Shown: piece after piece, positions 34,925-44,579 of the stretch | Layout of the letters: every line of letters starts with the position of its first letter | Numbering within the stretch: the first letter of the stretch is position 1 | DNA from: Lentzea aerocolonigenes | Lineage (GTDB): Bacteria; Actinomycetota; Actinomycetes; Mycobacteriales; Pseudonocardiaceae | Direction: 5' to 3' | NCBI RefSeq assembly: GCF_000974445.1 | Contig: NZ_BBOJ01000032.1 | Location: forward strand, 37,656 to 101,655 | Length of the DNA: 64,000 nucleotides | The notes under the pieces: generated by a model | Database searches by the model: none | The model's input: only the letters and a program-made list of their open reading frames with translations | Told to the model about the DNA's origin: nothing | Translations under genes and position numbers: made by a program

Positions 34925-35456
34925 GGTCCTGTTCACCGACGCTGCTGTCGATGACCTGCGTCGGCTTGGGCCGGACGTCGTGCCCAAGGTGCTCAAGAAG
35001 ATTCAGATCCTGTTCGACAACCCGCAGGCGGGTCATCCACTCGGTGGTGATCTGACCGGCTTTCGCAAGCTGGTCGTGGGGCGCAATCACTGGCGAGTGG
35101 TCTATCGGATCACCGCTGACGGTGCTGTCGAGGTCTGTGAAGTCTGGTGCGTGGGCGTGCGCTCGGACGCCGAGGTCTACGCCGAAGCGTCGGCGCGGGT
35201 CGCCGCACTGGCGGACGAGGATTCCACGCTGGCCAGGCTGGCGGACGTGATCGGCAGGCTCGGCCGTCTCGCAGGGGATGTGGCAGTCGATGAGCCTGTG
35301 GTGCGGGAGCCGGTCCCCGACTGGCTGGCCCAGCGACTCGTGCACACCGCCGGTGTACCCGTTGAGCAGGTGGCGGCCCTGAGCCTCGAGCAGGCGGTCG
35401 ACCTTTGGACCGCCTTCGTCGCTTCTCCTTCCGCCTCTGAACCGATCGGGGACTAG
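34917..35456 (+). CDS. RelE/ParE-type toxin with C-terminal extension
   Basis: 179 residues from ATG 34917 (MAEVLFTDAAVDDLRRL). Residues 1-~95 fit the RelE/ParE fold, with LTGFRKLVVGRNHWRVVYRI and VCEVWCVGVRSDAEVY near its end. RelE members cut mRNA on the ribosome, ParE members block gyrase; I cannot tell which from the sequence. About 85 extra residues, mostly helical, follow the toxin domain and are unusual for the family, which is normally 85-110 residues long. Confidence 0.8.
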   Translation: MAEVLFTDAAVDDLRRLGPDVVPKVLKKIQILFDNPQAGHPLGGDLTGFRKLVVGRNHWRVVYRITADGAVEVCEVWCVGVRSDAEVYAEASARVAALADEDSTLARLADVIGRLGRLAGDVAVDEPVVREPVPDWLAQRLVHTAGVPVEQVAALSLEQAVDLWTAFVASPSASEPIGD

Positions 35457-35478
35457 GCGTTACCGGAAGTAACGCCTA
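35454..35478. promoter_or_regulatory. Palindrome ahead of the ChoD-like gene
   Basis: TAGGCGTTAC (35454-35463) and GTAACGCCTA (35469-35478) form a perfect 10-base inverted repeat with a 5-base spacer, overlapping the end of the toxin gene and 11 bases before the ChoD start. The size fits a TetR-type operator; it could also be a small terminator. Confidence 0.5.
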
Positions 35479-35489
35479 CTCTCCGGTTC

Positions 35490-37166
35490 ATGGGTGAACT
35501 CGCCGGTAACTTCGATGTCGTCATCGTCGGCTCCGGGTTCGGTGGCAGCGTCGCCGCGCTCCGGCTGACCGAGAAGGGCTACCGCGTCGCGGTGCTCGAG
35601 GCCGGCAGGCGGTTCGCCGACGACGAGTTCGCCAAGACCAGCTGGGATCTGCGCAAGTACCTGTGGGCGCCGCAGCTCAAGTGCTTCGGCATCCAGCGCA
35701 TCCACACTCTGCGCAACGTCATGGTGCTGGCCGGCGCCGGTGTCGGCGGCGGCAGTCTCGTCTACGCCAACACCTTGTACCGGCCGCTCAAGCCCTTCTA
35801 CGAGGACCGGCAGTGGGCGCACATCACCGACTGGCAGGAGGAGCTGGAGCCGTTCTACGACCAGGCGAGCCGGATGCTCGGGGTGGTCACGAACCCCACG
35901 ACGACGCCCAGCGACGTCGTCATGCAGAAGGTCGCGAAGGACATGGGAGTCGAGGACAGCTACCACCCGACGCCCGTCGGGGTGTTCTTCGGCGAGCCGG
36001 GGAAGACCGCTGACGATCCCTACTTCGGTGGTGCCGGGCCGCAGCGGACAGGGTGCACCGAGTGCGGCAGCTGCATGTCGGGGTGCCGGGTCGGCGCCAA
36101 GAACACGCTGGTCAAGAACTACCTCTACCTCGCGGAGAAGCTGGGCGCGCAGGTCTTCCCACTGACCACGGTGACGAAGCTCCACGAGCACGACGGCAAG
36201 TGGACCATCGACACCAAGATGACCGGTGGGCGAGCCACCAAGTCCTTCACCGCCGACCAGGTCGTCGTCGCCGCCGGCACGTGGGGCACGCAGCAGCTCC
36301 TCCACAAGGCCAAGGCGAGCACCCTGCCGAAGATCTCGGACAAGCTCGGCGAGCTCACCCGCACCAACTCCGAGTCGATCATCGGCGCGGCGCGGTACAC
36401 GGTCGACCCCGAGAACGACTTCACCAAGGGCGTTGCGATCACGAGTTCCATCCACCCCGACGAGATCACGCACATCGAACCCGTCCGGTACGGCAAGGGC
36501 AGCAACGCCATGGGCATGCTGCAGACCCTCGCCACGGACGGCGCGGCGAGCACCCCGCGGTGGCTGCAGTTCATCAAGCAGGCGATCAGGCACCCGATGC
36601 GGCTGGCAAGGCTGCTCAGCGTGCACCGGTGGAGCGAGCGGACCGTGATCCTGCTGGTCATGCAGAGCCTGGACAACTCCATCACCACGTTCCTCAAGCG
36701 CGGCAAGCTCACCAGCAAGCAGGGGCACGGCGAGCCCAACCCGGCGTTCATCCCCGCCGGGCACCAGGCGAACCTGCTGGCGGCCAAGCACATCGACGGC
36801 ATGGCCGGCGGAACGTGGGGTGAGCTGTTCAACATCCCGCTGACCGCGCATTTCATCGGCGGTTGTGCGATCTCCGACAGTCAGGACGGCGGCGTGATCG
36901 ACCCCTACCACCGCGTCTTCAACTACCCCGGACTGTCCGTTGTGGACGGTGCGGCGATCAGTGCGAACCTCGGCGTCAACCCGAGCCTCACGATCACCGC
37001 GCAGGCCGAGCGGGCGTTCTCGCTGTGGCCGAACAAGGGCGAACAGGACCAGCGACCCGCCCAGGACCAGCCCTACAAGCGGATCAACCCGGCCAAGCCG
37101 AAGAACCCGGCGGTTCCCGATCAAGCTCCAGCCGCATTGCGGTTGCCGATCGTGAAGGCGTCCTGA
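35490..37166 (+). CDS. choD: GMC-family FAD oxidoreductase, ChoD (cholesterol oxidase)-like
   Basis: 558 residues. The FAD-binding GSGFGG is at 14-19, with VLEAGRRF ending the dinucleotide fold. GVGGGSLVYANTLYRP matches the flavin contact seen in cholesterol oxidases. TECGSCMSGCRVGAKN holds a Cys cluster typical of the Rv3409c group. HFIGGCAISDS and GLSVVDGAAISANLGVNPS close the GMC signature. Despite the name, Rv3409c-like proteins may act on other sterols or lipids. It has no signal peptide. Confidence 0.85.
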   Translation: MGELAGNFDVVIVGSGFGGSVAALRLTEKGYRVAVLEAGRRFADDEFAKTSWDLRKYLWAPQLKCFGIQRIHTLRNVMVLAGAGVGGGSLVYANTLYRPLKPFYEDRQWAHITDWQEELEPFYDQASRMLGVVTNPTTTPSDVVMQKVAKDMGVEDSYHPTPVGVFFGEPGKTADDPYFGGAGPQRTGCTECGSCMSGCRVGAKNTLVKNYLYLAEKLGAQVFPLTTVTKLHEHDGKWTIDTKMTGGRATKSFTADQVVVAAGTWGTQQLLHKAKASTLPKISDKLGELTRTNSESIIGAARYTVDPENDFTKGVAITSSIHPDEITHIEPVRYGKGSNAMGMLQTLATDGAASTPRWLQFIKQAIRHPMRLARLLSVHRWSERTVILLVMQSLDNSITTFLKRGKLTSKQGHGEPNPAFIPAGHQANLLAAKHIDGMAGGTWGELFNIPLTAHFIGGCAISDSQDGGVIDPYHRVFNYPGLSVVDGAAISANLGVNPSLTITAQAERAFSLWPNKGEQDQRPAQDQPYKRINPAKPKNPAVPDQAPAALRLPIVKAS

Positions 37167-37178
37167 CACGGTGGAGGC

Positions 37179-38138
37179 ATGGCCAAAAAGCCTTTTGCCT
37201 CCAGCGCGGACCTCGCCCCGAAGGACGAGGTCTTCGTCGAGCTCGCCGAGGGCGTCTACACCCTGACCGCCGAAGGCGACCCCAACGTCGGGGCGATCGA
37301 GGCCGAGGACTTCCTGATCTGCTTCGAGGCGCGTGCCACCCCCGCGGCCGCGCGCCGGTGGCTCGCGCAGCTCCGCGAGTACACGAAGAAGCCGATCCGC
37401 TACCTCGTGCTCAGCCACTACCACGCCGTCCGCACGCTCGGCGCCAGCGCGTTCGACGCCCAGGAGATCGTCGCGCACGAGATGACGCGCGTGCTGATCG
37501 CCGAACGCGGGCAGCAGGACTGGGAGAGCGAGTTCGGCCGCATGCCGCGGCTGTTCGAGAAGCCCGAGGAGATCCCCGGCCTGACCTGGCCCACGCTCAC
37601 GTTCTCCGACCGGATGTCGATCCCGCTCGGCGGCGAGCGCGGCGACCTCGTGCTCCAGCACCTCGGCCGCGGGCACACCGCGGGCGACATCGTGGCGTGG
37701 CTGCCGCAGCAACGCATCCTGTTCGCGGGCGACCTGGTCGAGTCGCAGGCCGCGCTCTACACCGGTGACGCGTTCCACGACGAGTGGGCGACGTCCACTT
37801 TGGACGAGATCGAGGACCTGGGTGCCGAGGTGCTGGTCGGCGGGCGCGGCAAGGTCGCGCGCGACCGCATCGAGGTCGAGGCGGCGATCAACCAGAGCAG
37901 GCACTTCCTCAACGAGCTGCGCCGCACGGTCGGCGGGGTTCACGCGGAGGGCGGCACGCTCAAGCAGGCGTTCGAGCTGGCGCACCGGACGCTCGTGGGC
38001 CGGTACGGGCGGTGGCCGATCTTCGAGCACTGCCTGCCGTTCGACGTGAAGCGCTACTGGGACGAGTGCGACGGCAAGGACTGGCCGGAGATCTGGACCG
38101 CCGAACGCGACCGCGCCGTCTGGGACGCCCTGCAATGA
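37179..38138 (+). CDS. MBL-fold protein with altered metal motif
   Basis: 319 residues with a metallo-beta-lactamase fold. Where the family has HxHxDH this protein has HYHAVR (H80, H82, then V84-R85), so two first-site or second-site ligands are missing. H166 (GRGHTAGD) and D185 (FAGDLVE) remain. I believe a subgroup with HYHAVR exists, so this may be a defined variant with one metal or another role. The stop overlaps the next gene (ATGA), suggesting the two act together in breakdown of some compound. Confidence 0.75.
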   Translation: MAKKPFASSADLAPKDEVFVELAEGVYTLTAEGDPNVGAIEAEDFLICFEARATPAAARRWLAQLREYTKKPIRYLVLSHYHAVRTLGASAFDAQEIVAHEMTRVLIAERGQQDWESEFGRMPRLFEKPEEIPGLTWPTLTFSDRMSIPLGGERGDLVLQHLGRGHTAGDIVAWLPQQRILFAGDLVESQAALYTGDAFHDEWATSTLDEIEDLGAEVLVGGRGKVARDRIEVEAAINQSRHFLNELRRTVGGVHAEGGTLKQAFELAHRTLVGRYGRWPIFEHCLPFDVKRYWDECDGKDWPEIWTAERDRAVWDALQ

Positions 38139-39388
38139 CGGTCCTCGTCGTCGGCGCCGGACCCGTCGGGCTCACCGCGGCCCTGTTCCTGGCCCGCGCG
38201 GGAGTCCCGAGCGTGGTCCTGGAGAAGGCCGAGCACCGCAACGAGCAGGGCAGCCGCTCGATCTGCGTGCACCGCGACGTGCTGGAGATCCTGGAACGCA
38301 TCGGTGTCGGCCAGGCCGTCGCCGACGCGGGTGTCACCTGGTACACCGGCCGCACCTACTACCGCGATCGCGAGGTGCTGACCCTGACCTTCCCCGAGGC
38401 CGAGGGTTTCCCGCCGTTCGTGAACACCCCGCAGACCGTCGTCGAGCAGCTCCTCGAAGAACGCGTCCGCGCCGAACCGCTCATCGAACTCCGTTACGGG
38501 CACGCCCTCACCGGCCTCACCCAGGACGACGAGGGAGTGTCCACTCAGGACGGAATCAGAGCCACGCACTGCATCGCGGCGGACGGCGTGCACTCCACGG
38601 TCAGGCAGCTGCTGGACATCCCGTTCGACGGCTTCTCGTTCGAGGACAGGTTCATCATCGCCGACGTCCGCGTCGACCTGGACTTCGAGACGCCCGAACG
38701 CCGCTTCTACTTCGACCCGCCCTGGAACCCCAGGCGCCAGGTCCTCCTGCACCCGCAACCGAAGGGCGTCTGGCGCATCGACTGGCAGGTGGCGGAGGAC
38801 GTCCAGCTCACCGATGACCACATCCGTGCGATCGTCGGCGACAAGCCGTACGAGGTCGTCTGGCAGTCCACCTACCGCTTCCACCAGCGCCGCGCGAGAA
38901 CCCTGCGAGCAGGCCGGATCCTGCTCGCAGGCGACGCCGCCCACGTGATGAGCCCGTTCGGCGCCCGCGGCCTGAACTCCGGGATCTGCGACGCCGACAA
39001 CGCGGCGTGGAAGATCGTCTTCAACCGGCGGGGCGAGGCAGGACCGGGGCTGCTGGCGTCCTACGACGTCGAACGCGGTGCCGCCGCCGACGAGAACCTG
39101 CGCATCACCGGCGACACCATGCGGTTCCTCGTCCCGGGCACCGCGGAAGAACGAGAGCGCAGGCAACGCGCGCTCGAAACAGGTGAAGGCATCGACTCGG
39201 GCAAGCTCTTCACGCCGTTCGCCTACACCGACTCGCCGCTGACGACCGACGGCGGCGAGCTGATCGCCGGGTCACGCGCCGCCGGACCGGGCTTCACGGT
39301 CGCGGACGGGCGCGTGATCAGGCCCGACGGCCACGTCGCCGGCGAGGACAGCGACGACGTGCGGCGCCGGGCGTTGGGCTACAGCTGA
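38135..39388 (+). CDS. FAD-dependent aromatic monooxygenase, MhpA-like
   Basis: 417 residues of the PheA/TfdB flavin hydroxylase family. GAGPVGLTAALFLARAG binds the ADP part of FAD, DGVHSTVR is the DG motif, and GDAAHVMSPFGARGLNSG holds the second FAD motif. There is no C-terminal thioredoxin-like domain, which 3-hydroxyphenylpropionate hydroxylases lack or carry depending on type. It hydroxylates an unknown phenol-like substrate. It is coupled to the MBL gene upstream, and its end overlaps the convergent aldehyde dehydrogenase gene by 10 bases. Confidence 0.85.
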   Translation: MTVLVVGAGPVGLTAALFLARAGVPSVVLEKAEHRNEQGSRSICVHRDVLEILERIGVGQAVADAGVTWYTGRTYYRDREVLTLTFPEAEGFPPFVNTPQTVVEQLLEERVRAEPLIELRYGHALTGLTQDDEGVSTQDGIRATHCIAADGVHSTVRQLLDIPFDGFSFEDRFIIADVRVDLDFETPERRFYFDPPWNPRRQVLLHPQPKGVWRIDWQVAEDVQLTDDHIRAIVGDKPYEVVWQSTYRFHQRRARTLRAGRILLAGDAAHVMSPFGARGLNSGICDADNAAWKIVFNRRGEAGPGLLASYDVERGAAADENLRITGDTMRFLVPGTAEERERRQRALETGEGIDSGKLFTPFAYTDSPLTTDGGELIAGSRAAGPGFTVADGRVIRPDGHVAGEDSDDVRRRALGYS

Positions 39389-40824
39389 ATGCCGGTCAGC
39401 ACGGTGATGCGTTCCTCGGTGAAGTCCTCCATCGCGGACCGGACGCCCTCACGTCCGGTGCCCGAGCCCTTCACGCCGCCGTACGGCATCTGGTCGGCGC
39501 GGTAGGACGGCACGTCCCCGATGATCACGCCGCCGACCTCGAGCTCGGCGGCAGCCTCGAACGCCACCTGCACGTCACGGGTGAACACCCCGGCCTGCAG
39601 GCCGTACTTGGTGTCGTTGGCCTGCGCGAACGCGTCCTCGACACCGTCGGCCACCGACACCACGAGCACCGGCCCGAAGATCTCCTCGGTCCACACCTTC
39701 GCGGTCCTCGGCACGTCGGTCAGCACGGTCGGCTCGACCGTCGTGCCCGTCCGCTTGCCGCCGAGCAGCACCTTCGCGCCCGCGTCGGTGGCCATGTGGA
39801 CCCACTCCTCGACGCGCCGGGCGTTGTCCTCGTCGACCAGCGGGCCGACCTCGACCTCGGGGTCGTGCGGGTCGCCGGTCTTCAACGTGCCGACCGCCTC
39901 CACCAGCTTCGGCACGAACTCCTCCGCCTTCGAGCGGTCGACGATCACCCGCTGCACGGCGATGCACGACTGCCCGGCCTGGTAGTTGCCGAACGTCGCG
40001 ATGCGCTGCGCCGCGTGGTCCAGGTCCGTCCAGTCGGGACAGATGATCGCGGCCGCGTTGGAACCCAGCTCCATCACGACGTGCTTGCGCGGCGCGGCCT
40101 CCATCAGCGACCAGCCGACCTTCGTCGAGCCGGTGAACGAGATGACCGGCAGCCGTTCGTCCTTGACGAGAGCGTCCATGTCCTTGCCCCGCACGGGAAG
40201 GATCGAGAACGCGCCCTCCGGCAGATCGGTCTCGGCCAGGATCTCGCCGAGCAGCAACGCGCTCAGAGGTGTTGCCGAAGCCGGCTTCACGATCACCGGC
40301 GCACCCACCGCGAGAGCCGGCGCGACCTTGTGCGCCACCAGGTTGAGGGGGAAGTTGAACGGCGCCACGGCGAGCACCGGCCCGCGCGGGACCTGCCGGA
40401 CGATCGCCATCCGCCCGACGCCGTTCGCGTCGGTGTCGAGCCGCTGCAGCCCACCGGTGAACCTGCGGGCCTCCTCCGCGGCGAACCGGAACGTGTTGAC
40501 CGCGCGCGAGACCTCGATCTCGGCCCACTTGAGCGGCTTGCCGTTCTCCGCGGTGATCGTCTCGGCGATCTCCTCCGCGCGTTCGGCCAGCGTCCTCGAC
40601 ACCTTCAGCAGTGCCTCGGCCCGCACGTGCGCCGGTGTTCGCCGGAACTGCTTCGCCACCGCGTGAGCCGCCGCCACCGCACGTTCGACCTGGTCTCTGC
40701 CCGGTACGGCGACCGAGGCGACCTCGGTGCCGTCGAACGGGTGGGAGACCTCTAACGCCTGCTCGCCCTGCTCGGGGCGGCCGGCGATCCAGCACGGCCT
40801 GGGTTGCGGCGTGAACGCGTCCAT
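39379..40824 (-). CDS. NAD(P)-dependent aldehyde dehydrogenase
   Basis: 481 residues. The fold has APFNFPLN and PASATPLSA in the cofactor site, the catalytic Glu in VVMELGSNAA and the catalytic Cys in YQAGQSCIAVQR. EEIFGPVLVV and the end KGSGTGREGVRSAMEDF agree. The sequence is near the lactaldehyde/succinate-semialdehyde group (ALDH21/ALDH9-like), but the substrate is open. It could oxidise an aldehyde from the neighbouring oxygenase pathway, though it is on the other strand. Confidence 0.88.
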   Translation of the reverse strand: MDAFTPQPRPCWIAGRPEQGEQALEVSHPFDGTEVASVAVPGRDQVERAVAAAHAVAKQFRRTPAHVRAEALLKVSRTLAERAEEIAETITAENGKPLKWAEIEVSRAVNTFRFAAEEARRFTGGLQRLDTDANGVGRMAIVRQVPRGPVLAVAPFNFPLNLVAHKVAPALAVGAPVIVKPASATPLSALLLGEILAETDLPEGAFSILPVRGKDMDALVKDERLPVISFTGSTKVGWSLMEAAPRKHVVMELGSNAAAIICPDWTDLDHAAQRIATFGNYQAGQSCIAVQRVIVDRSKAEEFVPKLVEAVGTLKTGDPHDPEVEVGPLVDEDNARRVEEWVHMATDAGAKVLLGGKRTGTTVEPTVLTDVPRTAKVWTEEIFGPVLVVSVADGVEDAFAQANDTKYGLQAGVFTRDVQVAFEAAAELEVGGVIIGDVPSYRADQMPYGGVKGSGTGREGVRSAMEDFTEERITVLTGIQL

Positions 40825-40833
40825 GGGATCACG

Positions 40834-41511
40834 TTAAGCCCTGTTGGCCTGCACGTACTCGATGAGCCCGCGGTAATGAAGATCGTGGCGTTCCGCGCGT
40901 TGCTTCACGAACGCCGGATGCTCGCGAATGGTCCGGATCGCGTCGTCCAGGCGGGTGAGGACGTGTTCGTCGTCGTAGTCGCACCCGTAGGCCTCGCAGA
41001 ACAGCAGCGCACGCCGTTCGCGCTCGTGGGGCAGCCCGAACACGAACTGGATGATGGCCCAGCTGACGTCCCACCAGCGCGGTCCCGGATGGGCGGAGTC
41101 GAAGTCGAAGATCCCGACGGGCAGGCCGTCTCGATACGTCGTGTTGTACGGCGCGAAGTCGCCGTGCAGCACCACCTCGACCGGTTCCCTGGCGGGGTGT
41201 TGCCACCCGTCGCGCACGTCCACCAGATCGAGCGTGGCGTCGTGCAGCCGGCGCAGCATCCGGGCCGACTCGATCAACGACGCGTCGTCGGACGGAAACA
41301 CGTGGCCAACGTCACCGGGCAGGTAGCTGAGCAGCTCGTGGTCCTCGTCGAGCCCGAGCGGAACGGGCGCGATCCCCAGCGGTGCCAAGTGCCGCAACAG
41401 CTCGTGCACCCGCGGCGCCCACGGACCGGCGGGCCTGCGCACCGCCTCACCCACCCTGAACACCTGGTTCAGCCCGCCACCGGTCAGCAGCTCCCCGTCC
41501 ACGCATGACAT
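40834..41511 (-). CDS. Aminoglycoside phosphotransferase-family kinase
   Basis: About 225 residues. The Brenner motif HGDFAPYN carries the catalytic Asp, and FDFDSAHPGPRWWDVSWA has the metal-binding Asp, both as in APH/choline kinase-like enzymes. The N-terminal ATP lobe is short (GGGLNQVFRVG). The ATG at 41511 leaves 10 bases to the divergent guaA start. Members act on antibiotics, sugars, choline or homoserine; no target can be assigned. Confidence 0.78.
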   Translation of the reverse strand: MSCVDGELLTGGGLNQVFRVGEAVRRPAGPWAPRVHELLRHLAPLGIAPVPLGLDEDHELLSYLPGDVGHVFPSDDASLIESARMLRRLHDATLDLVDVRDGWQHPAREPVEVVLHGDFAPYNTTYRDGLPVGIFDFDSAHPGPRWWDVSWAIIQFVFGLPHERERRALLFCEAYGCDYDDEHVLTRLDDAIRTIREHPAFVKQRAERHDLHYRGLIEYVQANRA

Positions 41512-41521
41512 CCTTGGCGAC

Positions 41522-43081
<1,560 letters not shown>

Positions 43082-43084
43082 CGT

Positions 43085-43114
43085 GAAAAGGCCCCGGTCT
43101 CCCGGGGCCTTTTC
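43085..43114. terminator. Bidirectional terminator after guaA
   Basis: GAAAAGGCCCCGG (43085-43097) pairs perfectly with CCGGGGCCTTTTC (43102-43114). The TTTT on the right strand and AAAA on the left make it work both ways, serving guaA and the convergent membrane gene. Confidence 0.9.
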
Positions 43115-43309
43115 TCATTTCGGGGACTTCCGTCTCAACGAGTTGGTCAGCAGCACCACGCCGACCACGATGGCCGTTCCTCCCAGCGCCCACCGGAAGT
43201 CGAACCAGAACGTCCCGTTGCTCAGCACGTAGGCCGCCATCAGTCCGCCACCGATCCCGAAGACCAGGCCCAGCGGGTCGATCCGCCTGCGCATCACCGG
43301 CTCAGTCAC
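43115..43309 (-). CDS. Small membrane protein, two helices
   Basis: 64 residues from GTG 43309. Two membrane helices (GLVFGIGGGLMAAYVLS and ALGGTAIVVGVVLLTNSL) are joined by an aromatic loop (FWFDFRW), and the end is basic. It overlaps the PspC gene upstream by 8 bases, so it belongs to the same envelope-stress unit. No family is recognised. Confidence 0.65.
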   Translation of the reverse strand: MTEPVMRRRIDPLGLVFGIGGGLMAAYVLSNGTFWFDFRWALGGTAIVVGVVLLTNSLRRKSPK

Positions 43310-44471
43310 GGAGCACCTTCACCTCTCCGACGTTCGTCAGAACGTCCAGGTCGATCTTCAACCCGCCTTCGCCGTCCGCGCCGAGATCCGTGCCGTCGAC
43401 CTGGACGCTGCCGCCGTCGGCCCTCCGGTCGAGGCAGTTGAGCTCGCCGATGGACGTGGCCTCGCACCGGAACGTCACGTCGGCGTTCTTCGGCACGTGC
43501 ACGACCAGTTCGCCGAGATTCGCCTCCACCGCGGTCGTCACCGAACCGGAGTTCGGCAGCTCGCGCAGGTCGAGCTTCACGCTGCCGACGCTGACCTCGT
43601 ACCGGCCCTTGACCTCGGCGATGGTCTTCGGCGTCGGCGAGATGTCGCCGAAGTCGGTGGGACCGTTGAAGCTGATCGTGGTCATGCCGAACCCGATCAC
43701 GGACAGCGGGACCAGCATCCAGATCAGGCCGCGCCCGCCACCGGTGAACGACCCGATCAGCAGGCCCGCCGCCAGCACCGCGATCACCAGGCCGATGACG
43801 TGCGGCGCGGTGAACCACGGCGACCAGACCCCCGCGATCGCCGACCCGGCGACCACCAGCGTCGCCACTCCCAGCGTCGCCAGGCCGACGCGCGGCTTGC
43901 GCGGACGGGGTGCGGGAGGTTGCGGTCGCGGAGCCGGTTCAGGCAGGTCCCACGCGAACGGTGCGGCCCCCAGCGGGTCCCAGGCCGGCGCCCCCGGCAC
44001 CGGTGTCACGGGCGGCGGCTCGACGAGCGTGGCCGGCGCCAGGTGCCCGCGGTTCTTCTGCAGCAGGTAGATGCACGCGACCGACGCCGCCAGCGTCACG
44101 AAGACCTGGAACCCGCCGCTTCCGACCGTGAACGCGAACGCGGGGAACAGCAGGATGCCCAGCAGCACCGTCTGGGCCTGGGACATCGAGCTGTGGCCCT
44201 TGTTGATCAGCGACTCCAGCGGCGAGACCTCGTCGCCCTCCTCCGGCAGCACCAGCCAGCCCAGCAGGTACATCGGCAGGCCGACCCCGCCGGACAGCGC
44301 GAGCGCGACGAACGCGATCCGCACGATCACCGGGTCGATCTGGTAGCGCAGCGCGATCCCGGTGGCAACGCCTCCGAGCTTGCGGCCTGCGCGGGGCCGC
44401 ACCGGACGGTGGGCCCAGAACTCTCTGAGCGTGTCCGCCACGCCCTGCAACGCCTTCTCAGTCCCGCTCAC
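43302..44471 (-). CDS. PspC-domain membrane protein with LiaF-like C-terminus
   Basis: 389 residues. The N-terminal PspC domain (GRKLGGVATGIALRYQIDPVIVRIAFV) is followed by further helices, a proline-rich linker and a second helix group. The C-terminal ~130 residues are beta-rich (GRYEVSVGSVKLDLREL, LGELVVHVPKNADVTF), like the outer domain of LiaF. Such proteins hold a LiaSR-type system quiet until envelope stress. It is divergent from a kinase that also has a PspC domain, which supports that role. Confidence 0.85.
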   Translation of the reverse strand: MSGTEKALQGVADTLREFWAHRPVRPRAGRKLGGVATGIALRYQIDPVIVRIAFVALALSGGVGLPMYLLGWLVLPEEGDEVSPLESLINKGHSSMSQAQTVLLGILLFPAFAFTVGSGGFQVFVTLAASVACIYLLQKNRGHLAPATLVEPPPVTPVPGAPAWDPLGAAPFAWDLPEPAPRPQPPAPRPRKPRVGLATLGVATLVVAGSAIAGVWSPWFTAPHVIGLVIAVLAAGLLIGSFTGGGRGLIWMLVPLSVIGFGMTTISFNGPTDFGDISPTPKTIAEVKGRYEVSVGSVKLDLRELPNSGSVTTAVEANLGELVVHVPKNADVTFRCEATSIGELNCLDRRADGGSVQVDGTDLGADGEGGLKIDLDVLTNVGEVKVLRD

Positions 44472-44504
44472 GTTGACAAGGTTGCGCTGTCACGCCTGGA
44501 ACCA

Positions 44505-44550
44505 CATCAGGGACCAGCCCTGATTCGCGGAACCGGGGTCATCCCTGATG
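44505..44550. promoter_or_regulatory. Palindromic candidate operator between divergent stress genes
   Basis: CATCAGGGA (44505-44513) and TCCCTGATG (44542-44550) are perfect inverted arms, and CCCTGAT also occurs at 44517-44523, pairing with the first arm over 7 bases. Three half-sites in 46 bases between the PspC/LiaF-like and kinase genes make a good binding site for the LuxR-type regulator encoded here. Confidence 0.6.
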
Positions 44551-44579
44551 AACAACTCGCCGGGACGTGTGACGATCGG

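Noticed and set aside
34604..35456. Toxin pair as the vapBC47 counterpart next to choD
   Set aside because: The position agrees with M. tuberculosis, but the folds are Phd/YefM and RelE/ParE, not VapB and PIN.
35460..38135. 891-residue minus-strand open frame opposite choD and the MBL gene
   Set aside because: No recognisable domain; both opposite-strand genes have full family motifs.
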